In this document: piece after piece, positions 55,449-63,504 of the stretch | Layout of the letters: each line of letters opens with the position of its first letter | Position numbering within the stretch: the stretch's first letter is position 1 | Assembly (NCBI RefSeq): GCF_016612535.1 | Contig: NZ_JAENXS010000004.1 | Location: 124,001 to 188,000 of the forward strand | DNA length: 64,000 bases | Reading direction: 5' to 3' | DNA from: Bradyrhizobium diazoefficiens | Lineage (GTDB): Bacteria; Pseudomonadota; Alphaproteobacteria; Rhizobiales; Xanthobacteraceae | Position numbers and translations under genes: made by a program | The notes under the pieces: model-generated | The model's database searches: none | What the model saw: only the letters and a program-made list of their open reading frames with translations | Told to the model about the DNA's origin: nothing

Positions 55449-56798
55449 TTAGCCGACGGCGACCGCCGCAGGCAGTTGGCGAGAACCCGCTGGGTGGACC
55501 TGCGAAGAAAGGTATTCGATGAGCGAGCCGGCAATCATCTGCGAGCGCAGGGAAAGAAGGCTGAATGAGCCGGCATCGCCGAAGCCGTGGCTCGACTCGC
55601 ATAGCCCATTGATAAAGATCGGCAGCGGACGGGAGCCATCCATCATTCGATAATCGCGCGACAACGAGAGGACGGCGCGCTGATCATCGAGGGTCGCCGC
55701 GACCTGTCGCAGGAGAAGCGGAAATCGTTCTTCGTTTTCGCGCACGCCGAAGTTTCGAAAGCCTGTTGCGAGCACGACCGCATCGACCGACAGACCGGTC
55801 CGCCCGAAGCTTCCACGATCCTCCAGCGTCAAATCGAACGCGCCGTTGTTCGCCTGGCCTACCGCGACGATGTTGCAGTTTGTACGGAGCGATATTTGAT
55901 GCTGGCCATCCAGACCGTGCTCGTAGAGCTTGCAATAGAGTTGATCGATGACATCCTGATCCGCTGATCCATAGTTGCTGCGGCGTAACTCTGCCCAGAG
56001 CTCTCGCCGCCTGAAGTCGCTATATTGGTAGAACTCATCGACAAATTCCGGGAAGTAAATCTCCTCGGTAAACGGACTGGTATCCTTTAGCTGATAGCCG
56101 AAGCCCCGATGCAAGTTGAGTATCTGGATCTGCGGCGTGACGCTCGCCAGATCGAGTGTGATCTCAACCGCACTTTGGCTGCCGCCGACGACGCAGACCG
56201 ACTTAACTGCCCCCTGTCGCCGCCATCGCTCCCGAGCCGGCAGATAGTCTGTGAAGTGAACGACACGATCCCCGAGGTGCGGCGAAAACACGTCTGGGAT
56301 CGCCGGAGTACGGCCTGGCGCGAACGATATCGCTCGCGCCCGAATGGTACGGCCGTCAGCCAAATGCAGCGCCGCAATGGGCGATGCCCGCTGCTGGGAG
56401 ACGTCCTCCAGCGAAACATCCACCACGTCAGACTGGTATGACACGAGATGGGTGAAGTGATTGGCAACCCATCTCACGTAGGCTGCATAATCTTTTCGTA
56501 ACGGAAAGGCTGTGGGCAGATTGAGATACTGAAAGAGACGGTTCTCGGACTTGAGAAAATTGAGAAAGCTGAATCGGCTTGAAGGGTTGCGTGGCGTAAC
56601 GAAATCCCGCAACGGATTGTGCTGTATGTCGGCACCGTCGAGCAACATTCCGGGTTGCCAGTCTGGCGTAGTGCGACGTTCCAGAAATAATGCGGACCCT
56701 TCCCATCCGATCTCGTCGAGAGCGACGGTCAAGCCAATATTTGCCGGACCGAACCCGATCCCAACAAGATCGTAGAGGTCTGTTTGTTGTCTGGTCAT
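55449..56798 (-). CDS. Lysine/ornithine N-monooxygenase-like flavoenzyme, NMO2
   Basis: 449 residues from ATG 56798 (MTRQQTDLYDLVGIGFGPAN), with AGAGGA upstream. It has FAD motif GIGFGPANIGL at 13-23, DWQPGMLLDGADIQHNPLRD and the RFSFLNFLK block as in IucD/PvdA/SidA, NADPH motif VVGGSQSAVEITLDL near 190, ATGFRN near 345 and INGLCESSHGFGDAGSFS near 400. It N-hydroxylates a side-chain amine using NADPH, O2 and FAD. Its position between a diaminobutyrate-type aminotransferase and the cupin/MetRS pair makes it the Spb38/Tri26-equivalent of this operon. Whether its substrate is lysine or 2,4-diaminobutyrate cannot be read from sequence. Confidence 0.9.
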   Translation of the reverse strand: MTRQQTDLYDLVGIGFGPANIGLTVALDEIGWEGSALFLERRTTPDWQPGMLLDGADIQHNPLRDFVTPRNPSSRFSFLNFLKSENRLFQYLNLPTAFPLRKDYAAYVRWVANHFTHLVSYQSDVVDVSLEDVSQQRASPIAALHLADGRTIRARAISFAPGRTPAIPDVFSPHLGDRVVHFTDYLPARERWRRQGAVKSVCVVGGSQSAVEITLDLASVTPQIQILNLHRGFGYQLKDTSPFTEEIYFPEFVDEFYQYSDFRRRELWAELRRSNYGSADQDVIDQLYCKLYEHGLDGQHQISLRTNCNIVAVGQANNGAFDLTLEDRGSFGRTGLSVDAVVLATGFRNFGVRENEERFPLLLRQVAATLDDQRAVLSLSRDYRMMDGSRPLPIFINGLCESSHGFGDAGSFSLLSLRSQMIAGSLIEYLSSQVHPAGSRQLPAAVAVG

Positions 56799-56921
56799 CT
56801 GGAGAATTTCCTCTGGGCAGCCACCGCGGTCAGCAGACACACGACGTTGGTCGAAAAGTAGCGGCTGCATTGATTCCTACCCAAGTCCGTCGGCTCTGCC
56901 GCCGACGCGAAGGACCGAACG

Positions 56922-58214
56922 CTAGCTCGCCCGCCGCCGTAACGGCTCTGCAACACCATCCTTCGCCGGACACTCCAGCTCGATAATCTCCTCCAACCGG
57001 CCAAGAGCCTCGGTCAGCGTCGCTGATGGAATGTTGAGCGCCGGCAGGAATTTGAGGACGTGATCCCGACCACCACTTACCTCGATGATGACATCGCGTT
57101 CGAATGCCTTTTTGGCGACGACAGTCGCCAGGCCCTCATCAGCGAAAGCCAAGCCTCGCAGCAAGCCGCGGCCCCGGGCTTCAGCGGCGCTAGGGGGCAA
57201 GCGTTCGATGACCGCCGAAAGCCACTCGTTGAGGATGGCGATGTTGCGGTCCAGACCTTGCAAGAACTCTGGTTGTCTCCAGTATGCGAGCGCCACTCGG
57301 CCCGCGACGAACGCAAGGTTATGGCCCCGAAACGTTCCGTTATGCTCACCGGGATCGAACGCATCGTGGCTCGGCTTGATCAGCAATAAAGACATTGGCA
57401 GGCCGTAGCCGCTGATTGATTTCGAGAGGCAAACGATGTCGGGATAAATGCCTGCCGCCTCAAAACTCAAGAAGTTTCCTGTTCGACCGCACCCCGCCTG
57501 GATATCATCCACGATCAACAAACTGCCGTGCTTTCTCGCGATACCCGCCAGGCGTCTCAACCACTCGTCGTCCGCGGCGTTCACGCCTCCTTCGCCCTGA
57601 ACGGTCTCGACGATAAACGCCGCGGGCGGGTCGAAACCACTGCTGGGATCACTCAAAAGGGTAGAGATCAGATCGATCGTATCTACTTTGGCGCCGAAAT
57701 AGTTGCAGTACGGGTAACGATCGCCGAGGGAAAGAGGAATACCGGCACCACGACGTTTGCGTGTAGAGCCCGTAGCGGCGAGCGCACCCAGGGACATGCC
57801 ATGGAAGCCGTTTGTGAAGCACGCAACGTTGGCTCTCCTCGTCACCTTGCGCGCAAGCTTCAAAGCTGCTTCGACAGCATTCGTCCCGGTCGGCCCCGGA
57901 AACATCAGCCTATAATCGAGTTGCTTCGGACGGAGGATCAGGGTGTTGAAGTCGGACAGAAAGTTGTTCTTCGCTTCCGTACGAAGATCCAGCCCATGCA
58001 CGATTCCGTCGGCAGCCAGATAATCCAACAAATGCTGTTTGATTTCCTGGGGGTTGTGCCCATAGTTGAGCGCTCCCGCTCCCGAGAACAGATCGATATA
58101 CTGACGGCCGTTCGCATCCCACATGAAGGAACCGCGCCCACGCGAGAACTCTGTCGGAAATGATCGGCAATAGTAGCGGACGTTCGACTCAAGCTCGTCG
58201 CTCACGTGCTGCAT
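56922..58214 (-). CDS. Diaminobutyrate-2-oxoglutarate aminotransferase (EctB type)
   Basis: 430 residues from ATG 58214, with GGGGAGAG before it. It is a class III aminotransferase closely following EctB/Dat: FSGAGALNYGHNPQEIKQHL, DGIVHGLDLRTEAKNNFL, FPGPTGTNAVEAALKLARKV, FTNGFHGMSLGALAATGSTR, VETVQGEGGVNAADDEWLRR, VDDIQAGCGRTGNF and the PLP-lysine motif LSKSISGYGLP. The reaction is L-aspartate semialdehyde plus glutamate to L-2,4-diaminobutyrate. There is no ectA or ectC, so this is not an ectoine operon. As first gene of the operon it most simply supplies diaminobutyrate to the pathway. Confidence 0.93.
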   Translation of the reverse strand: MQHVSDELESNVRYYCRSFPTEFSRGRGSFMWDANGRQYIDLFSGAGALNYGHNPQEIKQHLLDYLAADGIVHGLDLRTEAKNNFLSDFNTLILRPKQLDYRLMFPGPTGTNAVEAALKLARKVTRRANVACFTNGFHGMSLGALAATGSTRKRRGAGIPLSLGDRYPYCNYFGAKVDTIDLISTLLSDPSSGFDPPAAFIVETVQGEGGVNAADDEWLRRLAGIARKHGSLLIVDDIQAGCGRTGNFLSFEAAGIYPDIVCLSKSISGYGLPMSLLLIKPSHDAFDPGEHNGTFRGHNLAFVAGRVALAYWRQPEFLQGLDRNIAILNEWLSAVIERLPPSAAEARGRGLLRGLAFADEGLATVVAKKAFERDVIIEVSGGRDHVLKFLPALNIPSATLTEALGRLEEIIELECPAKDGVAEPLRRRAS

Positions 58215-58599
58215 TCTTCTCTCCCCGTATGATCCTCGTTCGTGGCGTGCAATCGGCTGCGTTCTTTGCTCACGAGCTTCATTGTGGCTGGCGTCGTTAA
58301 TGCCGAGCAGACAAGAGCACATCGCAATCTGGATTGCCCCTGTCTGAAGCTACAGGTGCCGCCGGGACGATGACGAGGCGGTCATAGATGTCGGCGGCAT
58401 TGATTGATCGCGTCCGAAAACCGCGAGATCGATTTGCGACAACACGCTAGCATCGAGCGTGACGACGAATGCGCAGCGAACGCTTGTGCTCGGCTTCCTG
58501 GTTGGATGTTTGCACAATGCAGGGACTTGGGTCGCGTACGAAGGTGACGGCTGCGCTCGCGCTCCGCATAACAACTGATTGGAACGCCTGGAGGATAGC
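58215..58599. promoter_or_regulatory. Divergent control region of the two right-hand operons
   Basis: About 385 bases between the aminotransferase (minus) and thioesterase (plus) starts. It contains a 6-7-6 palindrome CACGCTAGCATCGAGCGTG at 58443-58461, a candidate site for the cluster LuxR regulator or another factor. No gene is supported inside it. Confidence 0.4.
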
Positions 58600-59046
58600 A
58601 TGGATCAAGAAGTTAGAGATCGGATCGCAGACTGCAGCTTCCGCATCTACCATCGCGACATCGATATGCGGGGATTGGTGCATACCGGAACCTACGTCGC
58701 GTATTTCGAGTCGGCCGCGAACGACATGCTTCGACGTTCAGGCGTCCTTGGGTTCTTTAAGCCGCAGCCTGGTGCCTTTGCGTGGGTCGTGCGGCGGGTC
58801 GAGCTAACGTTTCACCGCCCTCTCGCAATCGATGACTTGCTCCATGTGAGCGTTACCGTAGCTCGTGTCGGAAAGAGTAGCCTGCTCTTCGACGGTCGAA
58901 TTGATCGTGACGGAGACGCCCTCGGTGACGATCCCAGCGTGTCAGCGTCAATCGTATGGGTTTACGTCGATGCGAGCGCGCAGGGGGCCGCGCCTATCCC
59001 CGACGAGGCGCGGGCAGCTCTTCTCCCTCTCGCGTCGACCGGTTGA
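58600..59046 (+). CDS. Hotdog-fold acyl-CoA thioesterase (4HBT family), TE1
   Basis: 148 residues from ATG 58600, with GGAGGA four bases upstream. The family core is FRIYHRDIDMRGLVHTGTYV, then FESAANDMLRRSG; the Asp of YxxTDxxG-type enzymes is represented by DIDMRG. It hydrolyses a small or aromatic acyl-CoA. It leads an operon with a second thioesterase and two acyl-CoA dehydrogenases. Confidence 0.82.
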   Translation: MDQEVRDRIADCSFRIYHRDIDMRGLVHTGTYVAYFESAANDMLRRSGVLGFFKPQPGAFAWVVRRVELTFHRPLAIDDLLHVSVTVARVGKSSLLFDGRIDRDGDALGDDPSVSASIVWVYVDASAQGAAPIPDEARAALLPLASTG

Positions 59047-59109
59047 TGGCGCAACGTTTCGAGCCGAGTACAAGCGAAATTGATATGACGACAGGGAAAG
59101 GGCACCAAA

Positions 59110-59538
59110 ATGGATCAGCAACCGAACAGCAAGAGCTATCCCCTGATGAGCGATGAAAAGCTGCGTTATGCGGACACGGACCGTTTGGGACACATAAATA
59201 ATACCGTGTTCGCCATGCTATTCGAGACAGGTTATGTTGAGCTGCTCTACGGCGACCGCGCTCCCAAAATTGAAGTGCAAAGCCTGTTCAGGGTTTCTCG
59301 GCTGGCGATCGAGTTCGTGGGTGAAACGGTGTGGCCCGGCGAGGTCCAGATCGGCACCCGTGTCAGCGAGATTGCCGACAGCTCCGTTGAGCTCGAACAG
59401 GCCATGTTTCAGGAGGATCGCTGTGTCGCGACGGCCAAATGCGCCGTTGTTCTGTTTGACAGGGCCACGAGCCGCCCGTGCTCGTTGTCTCCGCTCGTTC
59501 GGCAGCATCTCGCGCAATCTATGAGGGTCGAAAACTAG
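59110..59538 (+). CDS. Hotdog-fold acyl-CoA thioesterase (4HBT family), TE2
   Basis: 142 residues with the classical 4HBT opening LRYADTDRLGHINNTVFAML, where the Asp of DTDRLGHINN is the catalytic-position residue. It is more canonical than TE1, and the two share the fold but differ along their length. Two adjacent thioesterases suggest a heteromer or two release steps. AAAGGGCACC lies before the ATG. Confidence 0.85.
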   Translation: MDQQPNSKSYPLMSDEKLRYADTDRLGHINNTVFAMLFETGYVELLYGDRAPKIEVQSLFRVSRLAIEFVGETVWPGEVQIGTRVSEIADSSVELEQAMFQEDRCVATAKCAVVLFDRATSRPCSLSPLVRQHLAQSMRVEN

Positions 59539-59639
59539 GCTGCTCGGCAACTTTCGAGCGCTGCTGGGGTCTGCCCGAATCTGGGGCCGGCTGAACAGTG
59601 ACAGCGGGCGGGATGTCCACGAGCCAAGGTTTCCGTGCA

Positions 59640-60857
59640 ATGTACCTTCAGTTGACACCGAGAGAGCTTACGTTTCGCGATGAAGTACGCGCCTTTTTGT
59701 CGAGTTCCGTGCCGCGAGACATTCGTGAGAAGATGCTAAACGACGGTCGCCTCTCGAAGGAGGACATCGTACGGTGGCAACGGATACTCAATGTCAAGGG
59801 ATGGGCTGTCCCACACTGGCCGGTGGAGTGGGGCGGCACTAATTGGACGGCAGTAGAGCGCTACATTTTTCGCGAGGAGATGCAAGCGTTTCCAGCCCCT
59901 CCCCCGCTCGATTTTGCCGTCGACATGATAGGCCCCGTGCTCATTGCTCATGGCTCAGATGAGCAGAAGCGACAATTTCTCCCGCGAATTGCGAACCTGG
60001 ACGACTGGTGGTGCCAAGGGTTTTCAGAACCTGGTGCGGGATCCGATCTTGCTGCGTTGAAGACGGCGGCCCGCCGCGATGGTGATGAATACGTTCTAAA
60101 CGGGCAGAAGATTTGGACAACCATGGCGCACTATGCCGATTGGATGTTCTGCCTGGTCCGAACCGCCCGTGGGGAGAAGAAGCAGAACGGAATTTCATTC
60201 CTGCTGGTGAATATGAAATCAGAGGGCATTACCGTACGCCCGATCATTACGATGGAGGGCGACCACGAAGTAAACGAAGTGTTCTTTGATGATGTGCGGG
60301 TTCCCGCTGCGAATCTCGTCGGGGAGCAGGATCGTGGGTGGGACTATGCAAAATTCCTGCTCAGCAACGAGCGAGCGACCATCGCGCGAGTCGGTGTATC
60401 GAAGGCCCGCATACGTCGAATTAAGGAGCTTGCAGCTTCGGAGTATTGTATGGGTCGGCCAATGATCGAGAACCGTCGGTTTCGCGAGAAACTAGCCGCG
60501 GTAGAGGTCGAACTCAAGGCACTCGAGATGACGCAGCTGCGCCTCGTTGCCGGCGAGGAAGGCAACGGCAGGACTGGCTCGTCGGACGCCACAGCTTCGT
60601 TGCTGAAAATCAAGGGCGCGGAGATTCAACAGGCGACGACGGAGCTGCTGGTGGAGCTTGCGGGCCACTTTGCCATGCCATTCATTGACAACGAAAGCCA
60701 GGAGCTCGTCGGCGATTGCTGGAATGGTCCTTTTGTTACACCAGAGTGGGCGGCTCGAGCGGCGCCCACTTACTTTCATTGGCGCAAGATGTCGATTTAC
60801 GGCGGCTCCGATGAGATTCAGCGCAACGTCCTCGCGAGGGGAATCTTTGGCAGATAG
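59640..60857 (+). CDS. Acyl-CoA dehydrogenase, catalytic-type subunit (ACAD1)
   Basis: About 405 residues from ATG 59640 (MYLQLTPRELTFRDEVRAFL); an ATG at 59613 is in frame. FAD and substrate blocks: WCQGFSEPGAGSDLAALKT, NGQKIWTTMAHYADWMFCLV, VFFDDVRVPAANLVGEQDRG. At the C-terminus IYGGSDEIQRNVLARGI carries Gly where medium-chain enzymes have the catalytic Glu, but LLSNERATIA has Glu at the alternative (isovaleryl-CoA-dehydrogenase-like) position. It oxidises an acyl-CoA to the enoyl-CoA, passing electrons to ETF. It pairs with ACAD2, 11 bases downstream. Confidence 0.9.
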   Translation: MYLQLTPRELTFRDEVRAFLSSSVPRDIREKMLNDGRLSKEDIVRWQRILNVKGWAVPHWPVEWGGTNWTAVERYIFREEMQAFPAPPPLDFAVDMIGPVLIAHGSDEQKRQFLPRIANLDDWWCQGFSEPGAGSDLAALKTAARRDGDEYVLNGQKIWTTMAHYADWMFCLVRTARGEKKQNGISFLLVNMKSEGITVRPIITMEGDHEVNEVFFDDVRVPAANLVGEQDRGWDYAKFLLSNERATIARVGVSKARIRRIKELAASEYCMGRPMIENRRFREKLAAVEVELKALEMTQLRLVAGEEGNGRTGSSDATASLLKIKGAEIQQATTELLVELAGHFAMPFIDNESQELVGDCWNGPFVTPEWAARAAPTYFHWRKMSIYGGSDEIQRNVLARGIFGR

Positions 60858-60868
60858 GACGGACAATC

Positions 60869-62068
60869 ATGGATTTCCGGCTTACAGACGAGCAGCGCTT
60901 GCTGAAGGATACCTTGAACCGACTTATTGCCGAACAGTATCCATTTGATCGGCGCAGGCAGTATCAATCTGAAAAAGACGGGTGGAGCCGCGCGGCGTGG
61001 GCACGCTTGGCTGACCTGGGTATTTTGGGGGTCTTGCTCCCGGAGCGCTACGGCGGCGCAGGGGGCGGTCCGATCGAAGCCATGATCATCATGAGCGCTT
61101 TCGGCCGCGGCCTCCTTCTTGAACCCTTTTTTGCGACGGTGGTGCTTGGGGGAAATCTTCTCACGCTGGGTGCCAGCGAAGCGCAAAAGGTGCTGCTGTT
61201 GCCAGCCTTGGCGAGTGGAAAGCTCTTGCTGGGATTTGCGCACACGGAGCGGCATTCGCGACATGACCTGGCAAACGTCGCCACCAGGGCGAGACGGGAT
61301 GGCTTGCAGTGGGTATTGGACGGCGAAAAATGCGTCGTTCTCCATGGCGACGTCGCAGACAAGCTATTGGTCTCGGCTCGATCTGGTGGCGAGGATCAGT
61401 ACGATGAGGACGGCATAAGTCTATTCTTGGTTGATGCTGAGGCCTCCGGCGTCAGCCGGAGAGACTACCGGACCCAGGATGGATTGCGGGCAGCGTCGGT
61501 GTCGTTAACGGACGTTCATGTCAGTTCTGATGCACTGATCGGGACCTCCGACGCGGCTTTCCCGCTGATCGAGGAGGTCGCTCACCACGCCATTGCGGCC
61601 ATTTGTGCCGAGATGGTCGGAGCCATGGAGGAGATGCAGGAACAGACGGTCGAATATCTCAAAACGCGTGTTCAGTTCGGCGCGCCATTGAGCAAGTTTC
61701 AGGTGCTCCAACATCGGGCCGTCGACATGCTGATGGCGCTTGAGCAGGCCAGGAGCATGGCGATGTTCGCGACCATGATGCTCGGCGAGAAGGATTTGAC
61801 CGAACGCCGTCGGGCGATGTCAGCGGCCAAGATTCAACTCGGCCGCTCGAGTCGCTTTGTCGGTCAGCAGGCCATCCAGCTCCATGGTGGCATCGGCATG
61901 ACCATGGATTGCAAAATTGGGCACTACTTCAAACGGACGACGATGCTGGATCTGCAATTCGGCGGCGCCGATCTTCACTTGCAGGAGCTTGCGGAGATGG
62001 GAGGGCTGATCTCACCGGGCGCGCCGTTACCCCGCATGGATCGTCCTATCGTGGGGCGGTCGCTATAA
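60869..62068 (+). CDS. Acyl-CoA dehydrogenase, probable non-catalytic partner (ACAD2)
   Basis: 399 residues, starting 11 bases after ACAD1. The fold is complete (RLTDEQRLLKDTLNRLI; LLPERYGGAGGGPIEAMIIM; QFGAPLSKFQVLQHRAVDML; IQLHGGIGMTMDCKIGHYFK). Neither catalytic Glu position is kept: the loop reads IEEVAHHAIAAIC and the C-terminus lacks an IYEGT-like motif (MLDLQFGGADLHLQEL). This matches heteromeric alpha2beta2 acyl-CoA dehydrogenases, as in actinobacterial steroid side-chain breakdown, where one subunit is catalytic. The two genes probably make one enzyme. Confidence 0.87.
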   Translation: MDFRLTDEQRLLKDTLNRLIAEQYPFDRRRQYQSEKDGWSRAAWARLADLGILGVLLPERYGGAGGGPIEAMIIMSAFGRGLLLEPFFATVVLGGNLLTLGASEAQKVLLLPALASGKLLLGFAHTERHSRHDLANVATRARRDGLQWVLDGEKCVVLHGDVADKLLVSARSGGEDQYDEDGISLFLVDAEASGVSRRDYRTQDGLRAASVSLTDVHVSSDALIGTSDAAFPLIEEVAHHAIAAICAEMVGAMEEMQEQTVEYLKTRVQFGAPLSKFQVLQHRAVDMLMALEQARSMAMFATMMLGEKDLTERRRAMSAAKIQLGRSSRFVGQQAIQLHGGIGMTMDCKIGHYFKRTTMLDLQFGGADLHLQELAEMGGLISPGAPLPRMDRPIVGRSL

Positions 62069-62400
62069 ATGGAAGCGACGGTGGCGCCGCCAGCGCGATG
62101 CAGGACAAGCGAAGCAACTTCCGCCGCCCGCATCCAGCTTTCACGTGATATAGCCGCATGGGTTGAGGCGCGGCTTCTGCACCCACGCCTGCCGCGCCGC
62201 GACGGAGCTCGCGAAGCGCCTTGAACCCGCAAAAGGCCAACATCGATGCCCCCGCCTCGATGGGCAAGTAATAGTCATGGCAAAAGTCGTCATCTCGAGC
62301 AGGCCTTTTGCTATCCGATGGGATCAGGCGGCTAGACCCGCGAGGATGGACGCCCCTTGATGGACAGGCAATGAAGCAAGCGTACGTCATCAGTGATCCT
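62069..62400. other. Intergenic region, nothing recognised
   Basis: About 330 bases after the last cluster gene, with only short low-quality frames. It separates the metabolic cluster from gene remnants. Confidence 0.4.
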
Positions 62401-62599
62401 CAGAGATGAACAAGCAAGAGTACTGCCGCGCCCATGAGGATGACGAGCGGTACCATTCCGAGTGGCCATGCTTCCAATAAGCCGCGCGCTCGAGTTTCGG
62501 TTCTCCGACAAGGGCGCACCCCACGGCCACGCGCACCGGGGACAGCATGGTCAAAGCGGCGGAGGTTGTGTTCTGGATGGCCGCCAACAAGGACTGCGC
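62401..62599 (-). pseudogene. L-lactate-permease-like (LctP) C-terminal remnant
   Basis: On the minus strand one frame reads LAAIQNTTSAALTMLSPVRV, then AVGCALVGEPKLERAAYW; after a frameshift the next reads AWPLGMVPLVILMGAAVLLL to a TGA near 62401. This resembles the end of LctP/LldP-type permeases (conserved SP-V-VA region, then a terminal membrane helix). The N-terminal bulk is missing. The family name is from pattern memory and is moderately sure. Confidence 0.5.
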
Positions 62600-63117
62600 A
62601 CTTCGTAGGGGTACCGCAGCAGCGTACCGACCAGGCCCTTGTCCATCGGCTCAAGCGCGATGACGTGCTCGCGGTTAGTCAGCACGACGCGGCCGATCGC
62701 AATCTTGTCCATTTCGTGGATGGTTTCGCGGATTACGGCGAAGGCGTCATGACCTACCTTGCCATCGGGCCGCAAATAGTAGGGCCGGATCAGGTAGCGC
62801 GGGTCAATATCCGCTTTGTCGACGAACTCGCCGATCTTGATGGTCCGCATGGATTCCAGCGCAACCTCCTCGAGTTCTTCCTTGGTCACTTCGATGAAGG
62901 TGTCCTTGTCCAGCATGTGGCCTTTCACGATGTCTTCGTTCGACACCTCGTCACCGGTGTCGGCATCGACCTTCAGGTACTTGATGCGATGACCGGTCTG
63001 CCGGTTGAGCTGATTGAATGAGATCTTCTCGGCCTCGGATGTGGCCGGGTAGAGCGCCACCGGGCAGGTGACGAGCGAGAGACGCATAAACCCTTTCCAA
63101 TTAGCTCGCGGGGCCAT
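62551..63117 (-). pseudogene. Truncated Ku DNA-end-binding protein
   Basis: From ATG 63117 the frame gives a normal Ku start (MAPRANWKGFMRLSLVTCPV), KISFNQLNRQTGHRIKYLKV, DADTGDEVSNEDIVKG, IRPYYLRPDGKVGHDAFAVI and LEPMDKGLVGTLLRYPYEVR. At about 62600 the Ku match stops abruptly and the frame runs 13 codons into the permease-like remnant. The protein would be 188 residues rather than about 260-300, losing the C-terminal dimerisation and LigD-interaction region. It is probably a non-functional fragment created by recombination. Confidence 0.8.
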
Positions 63118-63288
63118 GTACGCAGAACTCCGGTCGGACGGCTCGGATTCAAGGCGAACGCGGCGGCTTGGTTCCGACATGTCGGCCGCCCGGACCGGAT
63201 TCGTCCCACGGCGACCGGGGGCTACGCCAGGGAATCCGCAGCCGACGGCCTGACCGGCCTTGACTCGCCTGGGAACAGATAGGGAACA

Positions 63289-63504
63289 TTGGCTGGCATG
63301 CCCGCAGTCCCCGAGAACTCATCGCCCCCATCGGTCGATCCGGAAGCGGCCACGCACCAGGCCATCGTGGCATGCGGCGGCGACGCCCGGGAGCAGTTGC
63401 GCCCTAATACGTCTGGTTTCGATCGACGCAGGATCAGGGACACCGCCATTGCCGCGATGGACCGGCGGCTCGGCGAGTCCGACGATCCGGATTTCGTCCC
63501 TTGA
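63289..63504 (+). CDS. Small hypothetical protein, 71 aa
   Basis: Starts MAGMPAVPENSSPPSVDPEA; another ATG at 63298. The segment THQAIVACGGDAREQL resembles the opening of short rhizobial hypothetical proteins (xxAIxACGGDxREAxKAL), after which it diverges, so it may be a rearranged version. No function known. Confidence 0.35.
   Translation: MAGMPAVPENSSPPSVDPEAATHQAIVACGGDAREQLRPNTSGFDRRRIRDTAIAAMDRRLGESDDPDFVP

Noticed and set aside
45856..56798. Hydroxamate siderophore cluster, because of two ornithine/lysine-type N-hydroxylases
   Set aside because: No NRPS, no IucA/IucC-type synthetase, no acyltransferase for the hydroxylamine, no TonB receptor or ferric-siderophore transporter; the cupin/MetRS pair gives a better explanation.
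56922..58214. Ectoine biosynthesis operon
   Set aside because: Only the EctB-type aminotransferase is present; no EctA acetyltransferase or EctC synthase in the window.
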